Positions 21,275-30,069 of a stretch of DNA of 64,000 nucleotides are shown piece by piece. Below the pieces are notes generated by a model. It was not told the origin of the DNA. It ran no database searches and saw only the letters and a program-made list of their open reading frames with translations. Both the position numbers and the translations under genes were made by a program. Numbering within the stretch: the stretch's first letter is position 1; each line of letters starts with the position of its first letter. Source of the DNA: Bacteroidota bacterium (GTDB taxonomy: Bacteria; Bacteroidota; Bacteroidia; Bacteroidales; F082); contig JAHLLA010000002.1 in NCBI GenBank assembly GCA_020444415.1, positions 232,627-296,626 on the forward strand. Reading direction: 5' to 3'.

Positions 21275-22399
21275 TTATTGTGTGAGCATCACCGGCATGA
21301 TCAACATAAGGATATCCTCACTTCCATCGTTCTCTTCGGGCACTAATATGCCTGCCCTGTTAGGTGCTGACATTTCCAGAACCACGTTATCCACATCCAT
21401 GGTGGCCAGCATTTCCTGCATAAAGCGTGAGTTGAACCCAATCTCGATATTATCGCCTTCATAACTACATGTAAGACGTTCTTTGGCTTCACTTGAAAAA
21501 TCAAGGTCTTCTGCTGTCAATACCAGTTCCTTACCGGAAATTTTAAAACGCACCTGGTGGGTTGATTTGCTACCGAAAATAGCTACACGCCGCAAAGCGT
21601 TGAGCAGGCTTTTCCTGTCGGCAGTAAGTTTAAAAGGGTTCTGCGTTGGAATGACCGCCTCATAGTTTGGATATTTACCATCAATCAGGCGGCAAATTAA
21701 AGTGATGTCTTCAAACTCCATTACGGCATTTGAATCATTGTATTCCAATTTAACGTCAACATCTTCATCATCGGGCATCACATTTTTCAGGTGATTTAAT
21801 GGTTTTTTTGGCAGAATAAACGAAGCCGTTTCTTCTGTTTTCACATCATTTCTCCTGTACCTGACCAATTTATGCGCATCGGTAGCTACAAAAGTGATGT
21901 TGTTTTTGCTGATCTCACACAACACCCCTGACATAACGGGGCGCAATTCATCATTTCCGGTCGCGAACAAAGTTTTGTTGAATGCATTTACCAGCAAAGA
22001 ACCGTTTAATTGCAATGATTGCATATTGTCGAGCGAAGGTACCGTTGGAAATTCATCACTACGATGGCCAACCAGTTTATATTTTCCTTCTCCTGCAAAC
22101 AATTCAACACCAAGATTTTCCATATTTACTGAAATAGTAACGGGAAGCTCAGATAGGGTTTTCATGATATCCAGCAGCATTTTTGCGGGGATGGCAACGA
22201 TACCGGGGTTATCAGCTTTGTCGGGTTTTAATTCAACGGATATGGTTGTTTCAAGATCTGACGCGGTTATTCTCAGTTTGTCTTCAGTGAGTTCAAACAG
22301 AAAATCTTCTAATATGGGTAAAGTAGAACTTGTACTTAAAACACCGCTTATCTTCTGTAAGCTCCTTAACAAGGCTGTACTTGATACAATAAACTTCAT
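21275..22399 (-). CDS. dnaN: DNA polymerase III beta subunit (sliding clamp)
   Basis: A 374-residue processivity clamp that encircles DNA and binds replicative and translesion polymerases. Three topologically equal domains are visible. The first starts MKFIVSSTALLRSLQKISGVL; the second contains LFATGNDELRPVMSGVLCEI and FVATDAHKLVRYR, hallmarks of DnaN; the third carries FNSRFMQEML and the C-terminal LIMPVML, the usual end near the client-binding pocket. It is not adjacent to dnaA here (about 9 kb separates them), and no origin was recognised. The start is that of the family. Confidence 0.97.
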   Translation of the reverse strand: MKFIVSSTALLRSLQKISGVLSTSSTLPILEDFLFELTEDKLRITASDLETTISVELKPDKADNPGIVAIPAKMLLDIMKTLSELPVTISVNMENLGVELFAGEGKYKLVGHRSDEFPTVPSLDNMQSLQLNGSLLVNAFNKTLFATGNDELRPVMSGVLCEISKNNITFVATDAHKLVRYRRNDVKTEETASFILPKKPLNHLKNVMPDDEDVDVKLEYNDSNAVMEFEDITLICRLIDGKYPNYEAVIPTQNPFKLTADRKSLLNALRRVAIFGSKSTHQVRFKISGKELVLTAEDLDFSSEAKERLTCSYEGDNIEIGFNSRFMQEMLATMDVDNVVLEMSAPNRAGILVPEENDGSEDILMLIMPVMLTQ

Positions 22400-22604
22400 A
22401 ATAATTCAGGTTATAATTCCTTCTATTTTATATATTCTAAGGGGAGTAAAAATAACAAAATAATCCGAACACTTCATGCCCGTTACTTATAAATTATTCA
22501 CATCCGCTTCAATAGGATATGATTGATTCAGAGCCATATCCGAACTGCATTCTTAATAAGCTTAATTTGAAGGGCAACTTCAGCGCACTATTGTCATTTA
22601 CAAG

Positions 22605-22612
22605 TATATTTG
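22605..22612 (+). promoter_or_regulatory. Candidate -7 element (TATATTTG) overlapping a TTG start
   Basis: Exact match to TAnnTTTG. Its last three bases form the TTG at 22610 proposed as start of the following gene. If this is the promoter, transcription would begin near 22619 and translation must start later, for example at the TTG at 22631. The gap 22400-22604 also holds a 7-bp hairpin (GGATATG 22515-22521 / CATATCC 22535-22541) and nothing else recognised. Confidence 0.4.
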
Positions 22613-24721
22613 CAGCTTAAAATTAGTGTATTGTTTTCTGACCTGATCATATCGTATTCGTATGGATTTATAGTACTGGCTGTAATGGCAGGATTGCTTT
22701 ACGCAGGCATACTCTACATAAGGAATAAATCGAATAAAATCAGCAACTTTTGGACTGTTATTTTATTTATTCTCAGATTCGCATCCGTTTTTATATTGGC
22801 AGCGTTGCTCATATCCCTTTACTTTAAAACCAGGGAAAAATTTGTAGAGAAACCCATTGTTGTTTTGGGTTATGACAATTCTCAGTCAATTATTCTTGGC
22901 AAAGATTCAGCATTCTACATATCAACGTTTCCGCAACAATGGCAAAATCTTCCATCGCTGCTCGGTGATGATTACAAAACGGAAAACTATTTATATGGTG
23001 CTGAAGTCAGGAAATCATCTGCACCCGATCACACGGACGACTTATCTGACTACAGCGAATTTATTGCACATGTAAAGAATGAATACAATAATATGAACAT
23101 AGGTGCCATTATATTAGCTGGTGATGGGATTTACAACCAGGGTGCTGAGCCCGTTTTCGCAGCTTCCGGGATTTCCGTCCCGATCTACACCATTGCACTA
23201 GGTGACACCACCGCAATAAAAGACATTAAAATAACAGATGTAAGGTACAACAGCCTGGTTTATAAAGATGACGTTTTTCCAGTGGAAGTAAGTATTGCTG
23301 CCGATCAGCTTAAAGGAAAACAGGCGGAACTTATCGTATCGGCATTTGGAGAAGCGCAACAGAAAAAAAGGATTAGCATTGTTGATGAAGATTTCAGCGC
23401 CAGCTATTCGTTCAAATTGAAAGCAAAAAAAACCGGCAAACACCACATTAAGATCGATGTTTTGCTAAATGAGGAAGAATTGAACAAATCGAACAATCAT
23501 TCCAGCATTTTCGTTGATGTATTTAACAATGCGCAAAAGATTCTTATCATGGCTTATAGCCCGCACCCGGATGTTTCAGCTATCCATCAGTCGCTTAAAT
23601 CTTATCAGCAATACGAAACCGAAATTAAATATATTAAAGACCTTAATACGATCAAGGCAACCGATTATAACCTGATCATTTTACATCAGGTACCCTCTGT
23701 TTTTCAGCATGCCGATAAACTTATGAATGAAATTGTAAGCCTGGAAATTCCTGTTCTTTTTATCGTTGGAAAACAAAGTTCATTGCCTGTTTTCAACCAG
23801 CAGTTTAAGGGGATGGACATCCTTACTTCCATTGGAAAGTTTGAAGAAGCGAGGCTGGATATAAACTCTTTATTTACAAGGTTTTCGTATGATTTAGCAT
23901 ACACATCCCAAATGGAAAAATTACCACCACTTATCGCACCTTTGGGGAATTATGTGGTAGCACAAAGCGCTGAAGTATTTGGTTACCAGCGTATCAATGG
24001 GATTTCAACCAATTTTCCGCTGATCGTATTTTATGATGAATCAGGTGTAAAAAGTGGTGCCATCGCCGGCGAAGGCATTTGGATGTGGCGAATTCATAAT
24101 TATTTGAATGATGGGAATTTTGAGGCGTTCGACAGTTTTTTGAATAAATCCATCCAATACCTGTCTGCCAAAAAAGACAAACGCCTTTTTAAAGTCATTA
24201 CAAAAAATGAGTATACCCGCTCCGAAAATGTAATTATCAATGCAGAGTTATATAACGCGTCTTATGAGGCGGTTAACGATGCTGAAGTCAGCCTTAGATT
24301 GACTGATGAGAATGGTCAACAATTCAATTACTTATTTTCGCCGCAGGGCAATGGTTATGCATTGGATTTGAAAAACCTTGATGTGGGTGTATACAGTTAT
24401 GTATCACAAACACAGGTCGGAAATGAAAGATATGAAGCCAATGGCGAATTTATCGTAAGTGGTGAATCATTTGAAAGCAGGAAACTGCAAGCAGATCACC
24501 ATATGCTTTACCGGTTGGCTGATGCCGGAAATGGAAAAATGCTTTACCCTGATGAGATTTCGGAATTACCTTCACTCCTTGCAGGTAATAACACGCTTAA
24601 AAAAAGGATTTATTTTGAAGAGAAGCTAAACGGATTGAATACGATGCCCGTGATTTTGATCATTATCCTGTCGTTGCTGTCGCTGGAATGGTTCCTACGC
24701 AAATATTTCGGTAGTTATTAA
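22610..24721 (+). CDS. Membrane protein with von Willebrand A-like extracytoplasmic region
   Basis: Up to 703 residues. Two N-terminal membrane segments (about 15-36 and 47-67) and one C-terminal (about 678-695) flank a long extracytoplasmic part. That part begins with a VWA-like fold: IVVLGYDNSQSIILGKDS (a degenerate MIDAS, D-x-S-x-S), then GAIILAGDGIYNQGAEP and ISVPIYTIALGDTTAIKD. A beta-sandwich region and a glutamine-amidotransferase-like fold follow (about 310-460). This is the plan of large uncharacterised Bacteroidota proteins related to BatA/BatB-type VWA proteins. Start uncertain: TTG at 22610 coincides with a -7 element, and TTG at 22631 is the alternative. Function unknown; probably envelope stress or assembly. 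It is followed 12 bp later by a Ste24-like protease, perhaps in one operon. Confidence 0.75.
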   Translation: MQLKISVLFSDLIISYSYGFIVLAVMAGLLYAGILYIRNKSNKISNFWTVILFILRFASVFILAALLISLYFKTREKFVEKPIVVLGYDNSQSIILGKDSAFYISTFPQQWQNLPSLLGDDYKTENYLYGAEVRKSSAPDHTDDLSDYSEFIAHVKNEYNNMNIGAIILAGDGIYNQGAEPVFAASGISVPIYTIALGDTTAIKDIKITDVRYNSLVYKDDVFPVEVSIAADQLKGKQAELIVSAFGEAQQKKRISIVDEDFSASYSFKLKAKKTGKHHIKIDVLLNEEELNKSNNHSSIFVDVFNNAQKILIMAYSPHPDVSAIHQSLKSYQQYETEIKYIKDLNTIKATDYNLIILHQVPSVFQHADKLMNEIVSLEIPVLFIVGKQSSLPVFNQQFKGMDILTSIGKFEEARLDINSLFTRFSYDLAYTSQMEKLPPLIAPLGNYVVAQSAEVFGYQRINGISTNFPLIVFYDESGVKSGAIAGEGIWMWRIHNYLNDGNFEAFDSFLNKSIQYLSAKKDKRLFKVITKNEYTRSENVIINAELYNASYEAVNDAEVSLRLTDENGQQFNYLFSPQGNGYALDLKNLDVGVYSYVSQTQVGNERYEANGEFIVSGESFESRKLQADHHMLYRLADAGNGKMLYPDEISELPSLLAGNNTLKKRIYFEEKLNGLNTMPVILIIILSLLSLEWFLRKYFGSY

Positions 24722-24733
24722 AATTGTACATCT

Positions 24734-25963
24734 ATGGAAAATACCATATTCTGGATCATTATAGCTATTATTTTATTCGATTTTATTTTCGAAAAAGTTC
24801 TGGATTACCTGAATTTTACACATCTGAAAGAAACGATTCCTACTGAATTAAAAGGAATTTACGATGAAGATGCTTACAGGAAATCGCAAAAGTATGAAAA
24901 GGTGAGTTTACGATTTTCGCTTGTCACCAGCACTTTTTCATTAATATTAATATTGCTGATGCTTTTTATGGGAGGGTTTGGCTGGATTGATGAATGGGTA
25001 AGATCTATAAGCGAAAATATCTATGTAAGAACGCTCCTCTTTTTTGGCATCTTAGGCTTGGCAGTCGACCTGGTTTCGTTACCCTTCCAAGTATATGCTA
25101 CATTCGTTATCGAAGAACGTTTTGGATTTAATAAAACAACCCCTGTTATATTTATAGTTGACAAGCTCAAATCGTGGCTGCTAAGCATTGTTATCGGTGG
25201 GGGTATTTTACTGTTTGTACTTTGGGCCTGGCTAGCCACGGGTAATTGGTTTTGGGTCATCGTGATGGGAGGATTGAGCATATTTATGATTTTCATGGCT
25301 ATGTTTTACACCCAATTGATCGTCCCTCTTTTTAATAAGCAAACACCACTGCAGGAAGGTGAGCTAAAAAACGCCATCCTCGAATTTGCAACCAAAGCAG
25401 GTTTTAAACTGGACAATGTTTTTGTAATTGATGGCTCAAAGCGCAGCACCAAATCCAATGCTTATTTTAGCGGATTAGGTCCAAAGAAAAGAATTGTATT
25501 GTATGATACCCTGATTCAAGACCTGGAAACTGAGGAAATTGTAAGCGTATTAGCACATGAAATTGGTCATTATAAAAGACATCATATTTTGAAGGGTTTG
25601 GCCTTGTCATTGGTTCAAAGTGCTTTGATGGTCTGGTTGCTGTGGATAACTATTGATGTTCCCGCTCTTTCGTTGGCATTGGGCGCCAGTGAAGCAAGTT
25701 TTTACATGGGAATAGTAGCTTTTGGGTTGTTATTTTCTCCTGTTTCATTCTTTACCGGCATTATTTCAAACCTTATCTCAAGAAAATACGAATACCAGGC
25801 GGATGCTTTTGCGAAAAATAATTATTCAGGAAAAGCGCTCATTGATGCCTTGATCAAACTGTCAATGAAGAATTTGAGCAATTTGACACCCCATCCGGCA
25901 TATGTTTTCTTCCATTATTCCCACCCTCCTATCCTAGAAAGGAAAAGAGCATTGAAAAATTAA
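24734..25963 (+). CDS. M48 family metallopeptidase (Ste24 / CAAX protease-like)
   Basis: A 409-residue integral-membrane zinc protease. The zinc motif HEIGHYKRHH starts at His275, and the third ligand Glu lies in ISRKYEYQADAFAKNNY. N-terminal M48_N-type membrane helices (LPFQVYATFVIEERFGFNKTTP) and the segment IDGSKRSTKSNAYFSGLGPKKRIVLYDTLI are typical of Ste24 rather than of HtpX or BepA. In bacteria such enzymes are thought to degrade or trim membrane or misfolded proteins; no prenylated substrate is expected. Its stop codon overlaps that of the convergent protease gene by 4 bp (TTAA). Confidence 0.93.
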   Translation: MENTIFWIIIAIILFDFIFEKVLDYLNFTHLKETIPTELKGIYDEDAYRKSQKYEKVSLRFSLVTSTFSLILILLMLFMGGFGWIDEWVRSISENIYVRTLLFFGILGLAVDLVSLPFQVYATFVIEERFGFNKTTPVIFIVDKLKSWLLSIVIGGGILLFVLWAWLATGNWFWVIVMGGLSIFMIFMAMFYTQLIVPLFNKQTPLQEGELKNAILEFATKAGFKLDNVFVIDGSKRSTKSNAYFSGLGPKKRIVLYDTLIQDLETEEIVSVLAHEIGHYKRHHILKGLALSLVQSALMVWLLWITIDVPALSLALGASEASFYMGIVAFGLLFSPVSFFTGIISNLISRKYEYQADAFAKNNYSGKALIDALIKLSMKNLSNLTPHPAYVFFHYSHPPILERKRALKN

Positions 25964-26988
25964 GGAAGTATGTCTTCAATATTGAAACCTGCATTTTCGA
26001 TCGCTTGTTTGTTCTTTCTAAAGAAAACTTCAATGGCTTCGATGGTGACAGAGAATGTAACGCCATAATTTATAGCCAACTTTTTATTCGCGTAAAACAC
26101 ACCTTCATAAGGATATTTTGCGTGGGTTACTTTTACCATGTCCGAATCGGGTTCCAAATACATATAATTTTCGGCAGCTGCAGATTTCGCCATGCCAATC
26201 CACTCAAAGTTAGGTACCCCATCACGCAACGCGAACACAGGACTGCCGCTAATCCCTTTATTATACAATGCATCCGTAAGAAACACACCGTTTTTGGTTT
26301 TATCAGGATTACTGACTATGGCACGGGTAACCATTAAGTTACCCAATGGATACCCCATAATATAAACAAAAGTACCCCATTCAAGCTCCTGGGTGTTTCC
26401 TGCCTTATAAGTAAATACATCAGGCTTTTCAGTATGTGAATGCAGATTCCTTTTTAATAAAGCTATGTCGTTTTTTTGGTCCAGCACGACAATTTCAATA
26501 TCATCACCATCTGGTAAGCCTGAAATATAATTCTGCTGACGCACCTTTACAGAAATGGATTGCAATATGGTTTCTTCATCATCATACCAATTAAAAATGG
26601 TATCAGGATAATCAACTACATGCGCACAAGTAAGCAGTCCGATTGTTGCTCCATCATAATAGATCACCGCAGCGGTTCCGGCCACCGATTGGTTGGTAAC
26701 GTCAGCACTTACCGACATTTCTTTTATATTTTCTTTTGTGATCGCGCCCCTTCTTAGCTGATTATCAGGCGGAAAAACATATGTCATATAAAAGGCCAAA
26801 CAATCTAACTTTTTAATGGTTTTTGAAATTTCATTCAATTTATCGGATACACTCTTATCGGGAAATTCGCTGTCATATCTACCATCAGGGTTCATTGATT
26901 GTGCCGGTATATTTTCGTTGGTTTTGCATGAAACGATGAAAACAATTGACAACAAACAGATAATGAATCTAAATAGACTATCTTTCAT
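25960..26988 (-). CDS. Trypsin-like serine protease lipoprotein
   Basis: The start chosen is the ATG at 26988 (MKDSLFRFIICLLSIVFIVSC), giving 342 residues with a lipoprotein signal and lipid Cys21. An upstream in-frame ATG at 27060 would add 24 residues overlapping the permease gene. The trypsin-like triad is visible: His in LTCAHVVDYPD, Asp in KNDIALLKRN and Ser in GISGSPVFAL. Unlike HtrA proteins there is no obvious PDZ domain. It is probably a periplasm-facing quality-control or processing protease, substrate unknown. It follows the ABC permease by 5 bp on the same strand, which suggests cotranscription with the ABC pair, and converges on the M48 protease. Confidence 0.8.
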   Translation of the reverse strand: MKDSLFRFIICLLSIVFIVSCKTNENIPAQSMNPDGRYDSEFPDKSVSDKLNEISKTIKKLDCLAFYMTYVFPPDNQLRRGAITKENIKEMSVSADVTNQSVAGTAAVIYYDGATIGLLTCAHVVDYPDTIFNWYDDEETILQSISVKVRQQNYISGLPDGDDIEIVVLDQKNDIALLKRNLHSHTEKPDVFTYKAGNTQELEWGTFVYIMGYPLGNLMVTRAIVSNPDKTKNGVFLTDALYNKGISGSPVFALRDGVPNFEWIGMAKSAAAENYMYLEPDSDMVKVTHAKYPYEGVFYANKKLAINYGVTFSVTIEAIEVFFRKNKQAIENAGFNIEDILP

Positions 26989-26993
26989 TAATT

Positions 26994-27797
26994 TTAAATA
27001 TCTTTCTTTTGATAAAACAGAAATATAAGTGCGGTGAAAAGGAAACTGTAAACCAAGCATGTGATGGCATCTTGTGTTGACACATTTTCGCGAAAACTGA
27101 CACCAAACATCTGCAAGAGTGCTGAGTTTGGTATATCAATCAGGTTTCCGATGGCTTCTCCTGGCAAAAACTTCGCCAATGAATCTGGCAGACTTCCGCT
27201 GATGATCGGCTCAAGAATATAAGAATAAAGCGCCAGTGCACCTATTGCGAGGATGGATCGCTTCACCAAAAAAGCGATGAACAAGGCCAGAATACTGAAT
27301 GTGAGCACCTCAAGGAAATAAGCCGGGATAAATATAGCTTTTTGCAGTGCTAATGTAATTGTATATTCCTCTGTGTATGATAAACCAAGTATCAATCCTG
27401 AAATAGACAGGATAAGTGTGCTAGCCAGACTCAGTAAAATCACGAAAAGTAATTTCGACAAAATGAACTGGTTCCGACTCATACCGTTCATAATATTCTG
27501 CCGCATCGTCTTATTACTGAACTCATTCGTGATAAAAAACAAGACGATCAGCGCTAAGAATATTTTAAGAAAGCCGGCAAAAAACGCCAGATTCTGCCAT
27601 ACATATGGGAAAGAATACAAAGTGAATCCGGGCATGGTGACAGGTGCGGTGGTACTTGCATTCGCCAACACCCTATTAACGAATTTTTCAGCCCCGAAAA
27701 AAACCAATAACAGCATTGCCGCATAAATACTGATCATCACCCAGAAGACCTTGCTGTAAAAGTACTTTTTGAAGTCTATTTTTATTAATCTAAGCAT
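26994..27797 (-). CDS. ABC-2 type transporter permease
   Basis: A 267-residue protein with six hydrophobic segments. It resembles the ABC-2 permeases of the bacitracin/lantibiotic exporter type: N-terminal LRLIKIDFKKYFYSKVFWV, a large first extracytoplasmic loop, and FFITNEFSNKTMRQNIMNGM, the characteristic cytoplasmic coupling segment. It partners the ATPase encoded directly upstream (8-bp overlap). Substrate not predictable. Confidence 0.88.
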   Translation of the reverse strand: MLRLIKIDFKKYFYSKVFWVMISIYAAMLLLVFFGAEKFVNRVLANASTTAPVTMPGFTLYSFPYVWQNLAFFAGFLKIFLALIVLFFITNEFSNKTMRQNIMNGMSRNQFILSKLLFVILLSLASTLILSISGLILGLSYTEEYTITLALQKAIFIPAYFLEVLTFSILALFIAFLVKRSILAIGALALYSYILEPIISGSLPDSLAKFLPGEAIGNLIDIPNSALLQMFGVSFRENVSTQDAITCLVYSFLFTALIFLFYQKKDI

Positions 27798-28692
27798 CGT
27801 TTCCGGATAATAATTCTAAGAAATATGATTCAAGGCTTCTTTTTCTGAGTGAAATGTGGGACAGGTAAATACCCTGACTGGCGAGTTCTTTATTAACCTG
27901 TGCCGGATCAATATCCCGTTTCAGAGATAAAACCAAAGTTTCATTCTCAATCTTGCTTTCACCTACAAAATCGAAATTTACTGCCACCGTTTTCAGTAAT
28001 GACATGTTCTCTGATTTCAATTCGAGCTGTGAAGATGAATTGAGTACATCCTCTACCTTACCTGAATGCAGCGATTTTCCTTTATCAAGAATGGCTACGT
28101 GTGAGCAGGTCTTTTGTACTTCATCCAGTAAATGGCTGGCCAGTATAACGGTCAAACCTTTATTAGCAATATCAATGATCAGGTTCCTGATCTCTGCAAT
28201 GCTTTTTGGGTCGAGGCCATTGGTAGGTTCATCCAGTATCAGCACTTCAGGGTCGCCAATCAGGGCGGCAGCAATAGCAAGGCGCTGCTTCATGCCCAGT
28301 GAAAAAGTTTTGAATTTGCTGGTTTTCCTTTCAAACAATCCCACTTTTTTCAATATACTGTCAATCTCATCATACTCCGCGCCTTTAATATCGGCAACAA
28401 GTTCCAGGTTTCTTTCAGCCGATAAATACGGATAAAAGAGAGGCTGCTCGAGCAAGGCACCAATTCGTCTTCGGCTATGGCTGTCAGGAAGTTTGCCAAA
28501 CCACCGGTAATGCCCCTTGTCGGCTTTTAATATATCAAGCAAAATGCCCAGCGTTGTTGTTTTTCCGCTTCCATTAGGTCCGAGTATCCCAAACACTTCA
28601 CCCTTGTGTATTGTAAGAGTGAAGTCGTCCAGCGCTTTTATATAGCCGTATGACTTACTTAAATGTTCAATTTCTAATACAGGTGTCTGCAA
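27790..28692 (-). CDS. ABC transporter ATP-binding protein
   Basis: A 300-residue ABC ATPase. Walker A is GPNGSGKT (38-45), the signature FSLGMKQRLAIAAAL, Walker B VLILDEPTNGLDP, and the switch His lies in ILASHLLDEV. A C-terminal extension of about 80 residues (KSENMSLLKTVAVNFDFVG onward) is typical of the CcmA/BcrA-like exporters that pair with ABC-2 permeases. It is the first gene of the operon ATPase-permease-protease, starting 154 bp from the divergent slyD. Confidence 0.93.
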   Translation of the reverse strand: MQTPVLEIEHLSKSYGYIKALDDFTLTIHKGEVFGILGPNGSGKTTTLGILLDILKADKGHYRWFGKLPDSHSRRRIGALLEQPLFYPYLSAERNLELVADIKGAEYDEIDSILKKVGLFERKTSKFKTFSLGMKQRLAIAAALIGDPEVLILDEPTNGLDPKSIAEIRNLIIDIANKGLTVILASHLLDEVQKTCSHVAILDKGKSLHSGKVEDVLNSSSQLELKSENMSLLKTVAVNFDFVGESKIENETLVLSLKRDIDPAQVNKELASQGIYLSHISLRKRSLESYFLELLSGNDA

Positions 28693-28802
28693 TTCGAATG
28701 CTTTTTATAACACAATAATACTAAATCATTTGTCTTAAACGGAAATATTCAATGAGTATTTTTTCTTATACCTGAAAAACTTTCTGTCTCTGAATATTTA
28801 TT

Positions 28803-28810
28803 TACTTTTG
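28803..28810 (+). promoter_or_regulatory. Candidate -7 element (TACTTTTG) of slyD
   Basis: Matches TAnnTTTG, 35 bp before the slyD start. A TTTCTG lies 16 bp upstream (28781-28786) as a possible weak -33 box. Confidence 0.5.
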
Positions 28811-28845
28811 CAGTCCATTTATTAATACAAAAATTAAAAATAGGT

Positions 28846-29352
28846 ATGAAAGTAGGAAAAGATAAAGTAGTAACATTAACTTATGTATTAAGAATGAATG
28901 ATGAAAAGGGCGAAATCATTCAGGAAGTAGACGAAAGCAGACCCTTTGTTCATTTATTTGGTGCGGGTACGCTTTTACCGGCATTTGAAGATAACCTGGA
29001 TAGTTTGGAACCCGAAGCAACTTTCGGTTTTTCAATTCCGGCATCTGATGCGTATGGCGGTAAAAATGACGAAGCCATTATTGAACTTAATAAAAGCCTA
29101 TTTGAAATTGATGGTAAAATTGATGACGAATTATTGGCGATTGGAAATGTGATAGCCATGCAGGATCAGGATGGAAACCCTGTAGATGGAAGGGTTTTAG
29201 AAGTTAAAGACGATACAGTTATCATGGATTTTAATCATCCGCTTGCCGGACAGGATATCCATTTCTCAGGAAAAATTATTGATGTCAGGGAAGCCACTGC
29301 TGAAGAGCTTGAACACAATCATGTTCATGGCGAAGGTGGTCATCACCACTAA
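28846..29352 (+). CDS. slyD: FKBP-type peptidyl-prolyl isomerase, SlyD-like
   Basis: Cytoplasmic prolyl isomerase and chaperone of 168 residues. The FKBP domain is split by an insert-in-flap chaperone domain: FKBP part 1 (KDKVVTLTYVLRMNDEKGE, residues 5-23; VHLFGAGTLLPAFEDNL), insert (about 66-125: IPASDAYGGKNDEAIIELN) and return strand (HPLAGQDIHFSGKIIDVREA). The tail is His-rich (EHNHVHGEGGHHH), the metal-binding part that in E. coli SlyD stores nickel. A terminator overlaps the end of the convergent neighbour. Confidence 0.93.
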   Translation: MKVGKDKVVTLTYVLRMNDEKGEIIQEVDESRPFVHLFGAGTLLPAFEDNLDSLEPEATFGFSIPASDAYGGKNDEAIIELNKSLFEIDGKIDDELLAIGNVIAMQDQDGNPVDGRVLEVKDDTVIMDFNHPLAGQDIHFSGKIIDVREATAEELEHNHVHGEGGHHH

Positions 29353-29358
29353 AATATA

Positions 29359-30069
29359 TTAAAAATACAACAGGAATACGGTGGGTTTTTTATGAAGATC
29401 CACCGTTTCTTTTTTCCATTCCCGAACATTTCTGGTTTTAATGTATTCACTTTCCATCGTAAGATTGGTAGCTATACAAACTTTAGTGTCGGGTCTGCAA
29501 ACCTCAATCAACTTCGCTAGCAATTGGTTGTTGCGGTATGGTGTTTCAATAAAAATTTGTGTTTGCTTTAATGACCTGGATGTCGATTCGATATCACGGA
29601 TTTTCTTCTGCAATGCTTGCTTATCAACCGGCAGGTAGCCATGAAACGTAAAATGCTGCCCGTTAAAACCTGAAGCCATTAGTGCCAGAATAATGGAGTT
29701 GGGGCCTACCAAAGGAACCACTTCAATTCCTTTTTCGTGCGCCATTTGTACAATGGCAGCACCTGGATCCGCAACGCAAGGTGTTCCGGCCTCAGATAAC
29801 AAGCCGATAGATTTACCCTGAATTACCGCGTTTAAATATTCGGATATTTCATTTGAATGTGTATGCTTGTTCAATTCATGAAATTTCAATTGATCAATAG
29901 GCAGTGGATGGTTTATTTTACTAAGAAACCTTCTGGCTGTCCTAAGCTGTTCTACAATAAATTCATCCAACTGATGGACTATTTTAGTATTGTAATCCGG
30001 CAGTACTTTATCAAGTTCATCAAGGCCACCCAAGGTGGTTGGAATTAAATATATCTTTCCTTTTTTCAT
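29359..30069 (-). CDS. RsmI-like SAM-dependent methyltransferase (tetrapyrrole methylase fold)
   Basis: A 236-residue enzyme. GLLSEAGTPCVADPGAAIV and EVVPLVGPNSIILALMASG are the hallmarks of the RsmI branch (2'-O-methylation of C1402 in 16S rRNA), as is FHGYLPVD. The start MKKGKIYLIPTTLGG differs from canonical RsmI (which has LYIVATPIGNL), so this is the shorter Bacteroidota paralogue rather than RsmI proper; the substrate is therefore unsure. It begins on the base after the stop of the dehydratase gene (zero spacing), indicating an operon. Confidence 0.82.
   Translation of the reverse strand: MKKGKIYLIPTTLGGLDELDKVLPDYNTKIVHQLDEFIVEQLRTARRFLSKINHPLPIDQLKFHELNKHTHSNEISEYLNAVIQGKSIGLLSEAGTPCVADPGAAIVQMAHEKGIEVVPLVGPNSIILALMASGFNGQHFTFHGYLPVDKQALQKKIRDIESTSRSLKQTQIFIETPYRNNQLLAKLIEVCRPDTKVCIATNLTMESEYIKTRNVREWKKETVDLHKKPTVFLLYF
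29378..29415 (+). terminator. Rho-independent terminator of slyD
   Basis: Stem ACGGTGG (29378-29384) / CCACCGT (29400-29406), followed by TTCTTTTTT. It lies 26 bp past the slyD stop, inside the 3' end of the convergent RsmI-like coding sequence. Confidence 0.75.
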
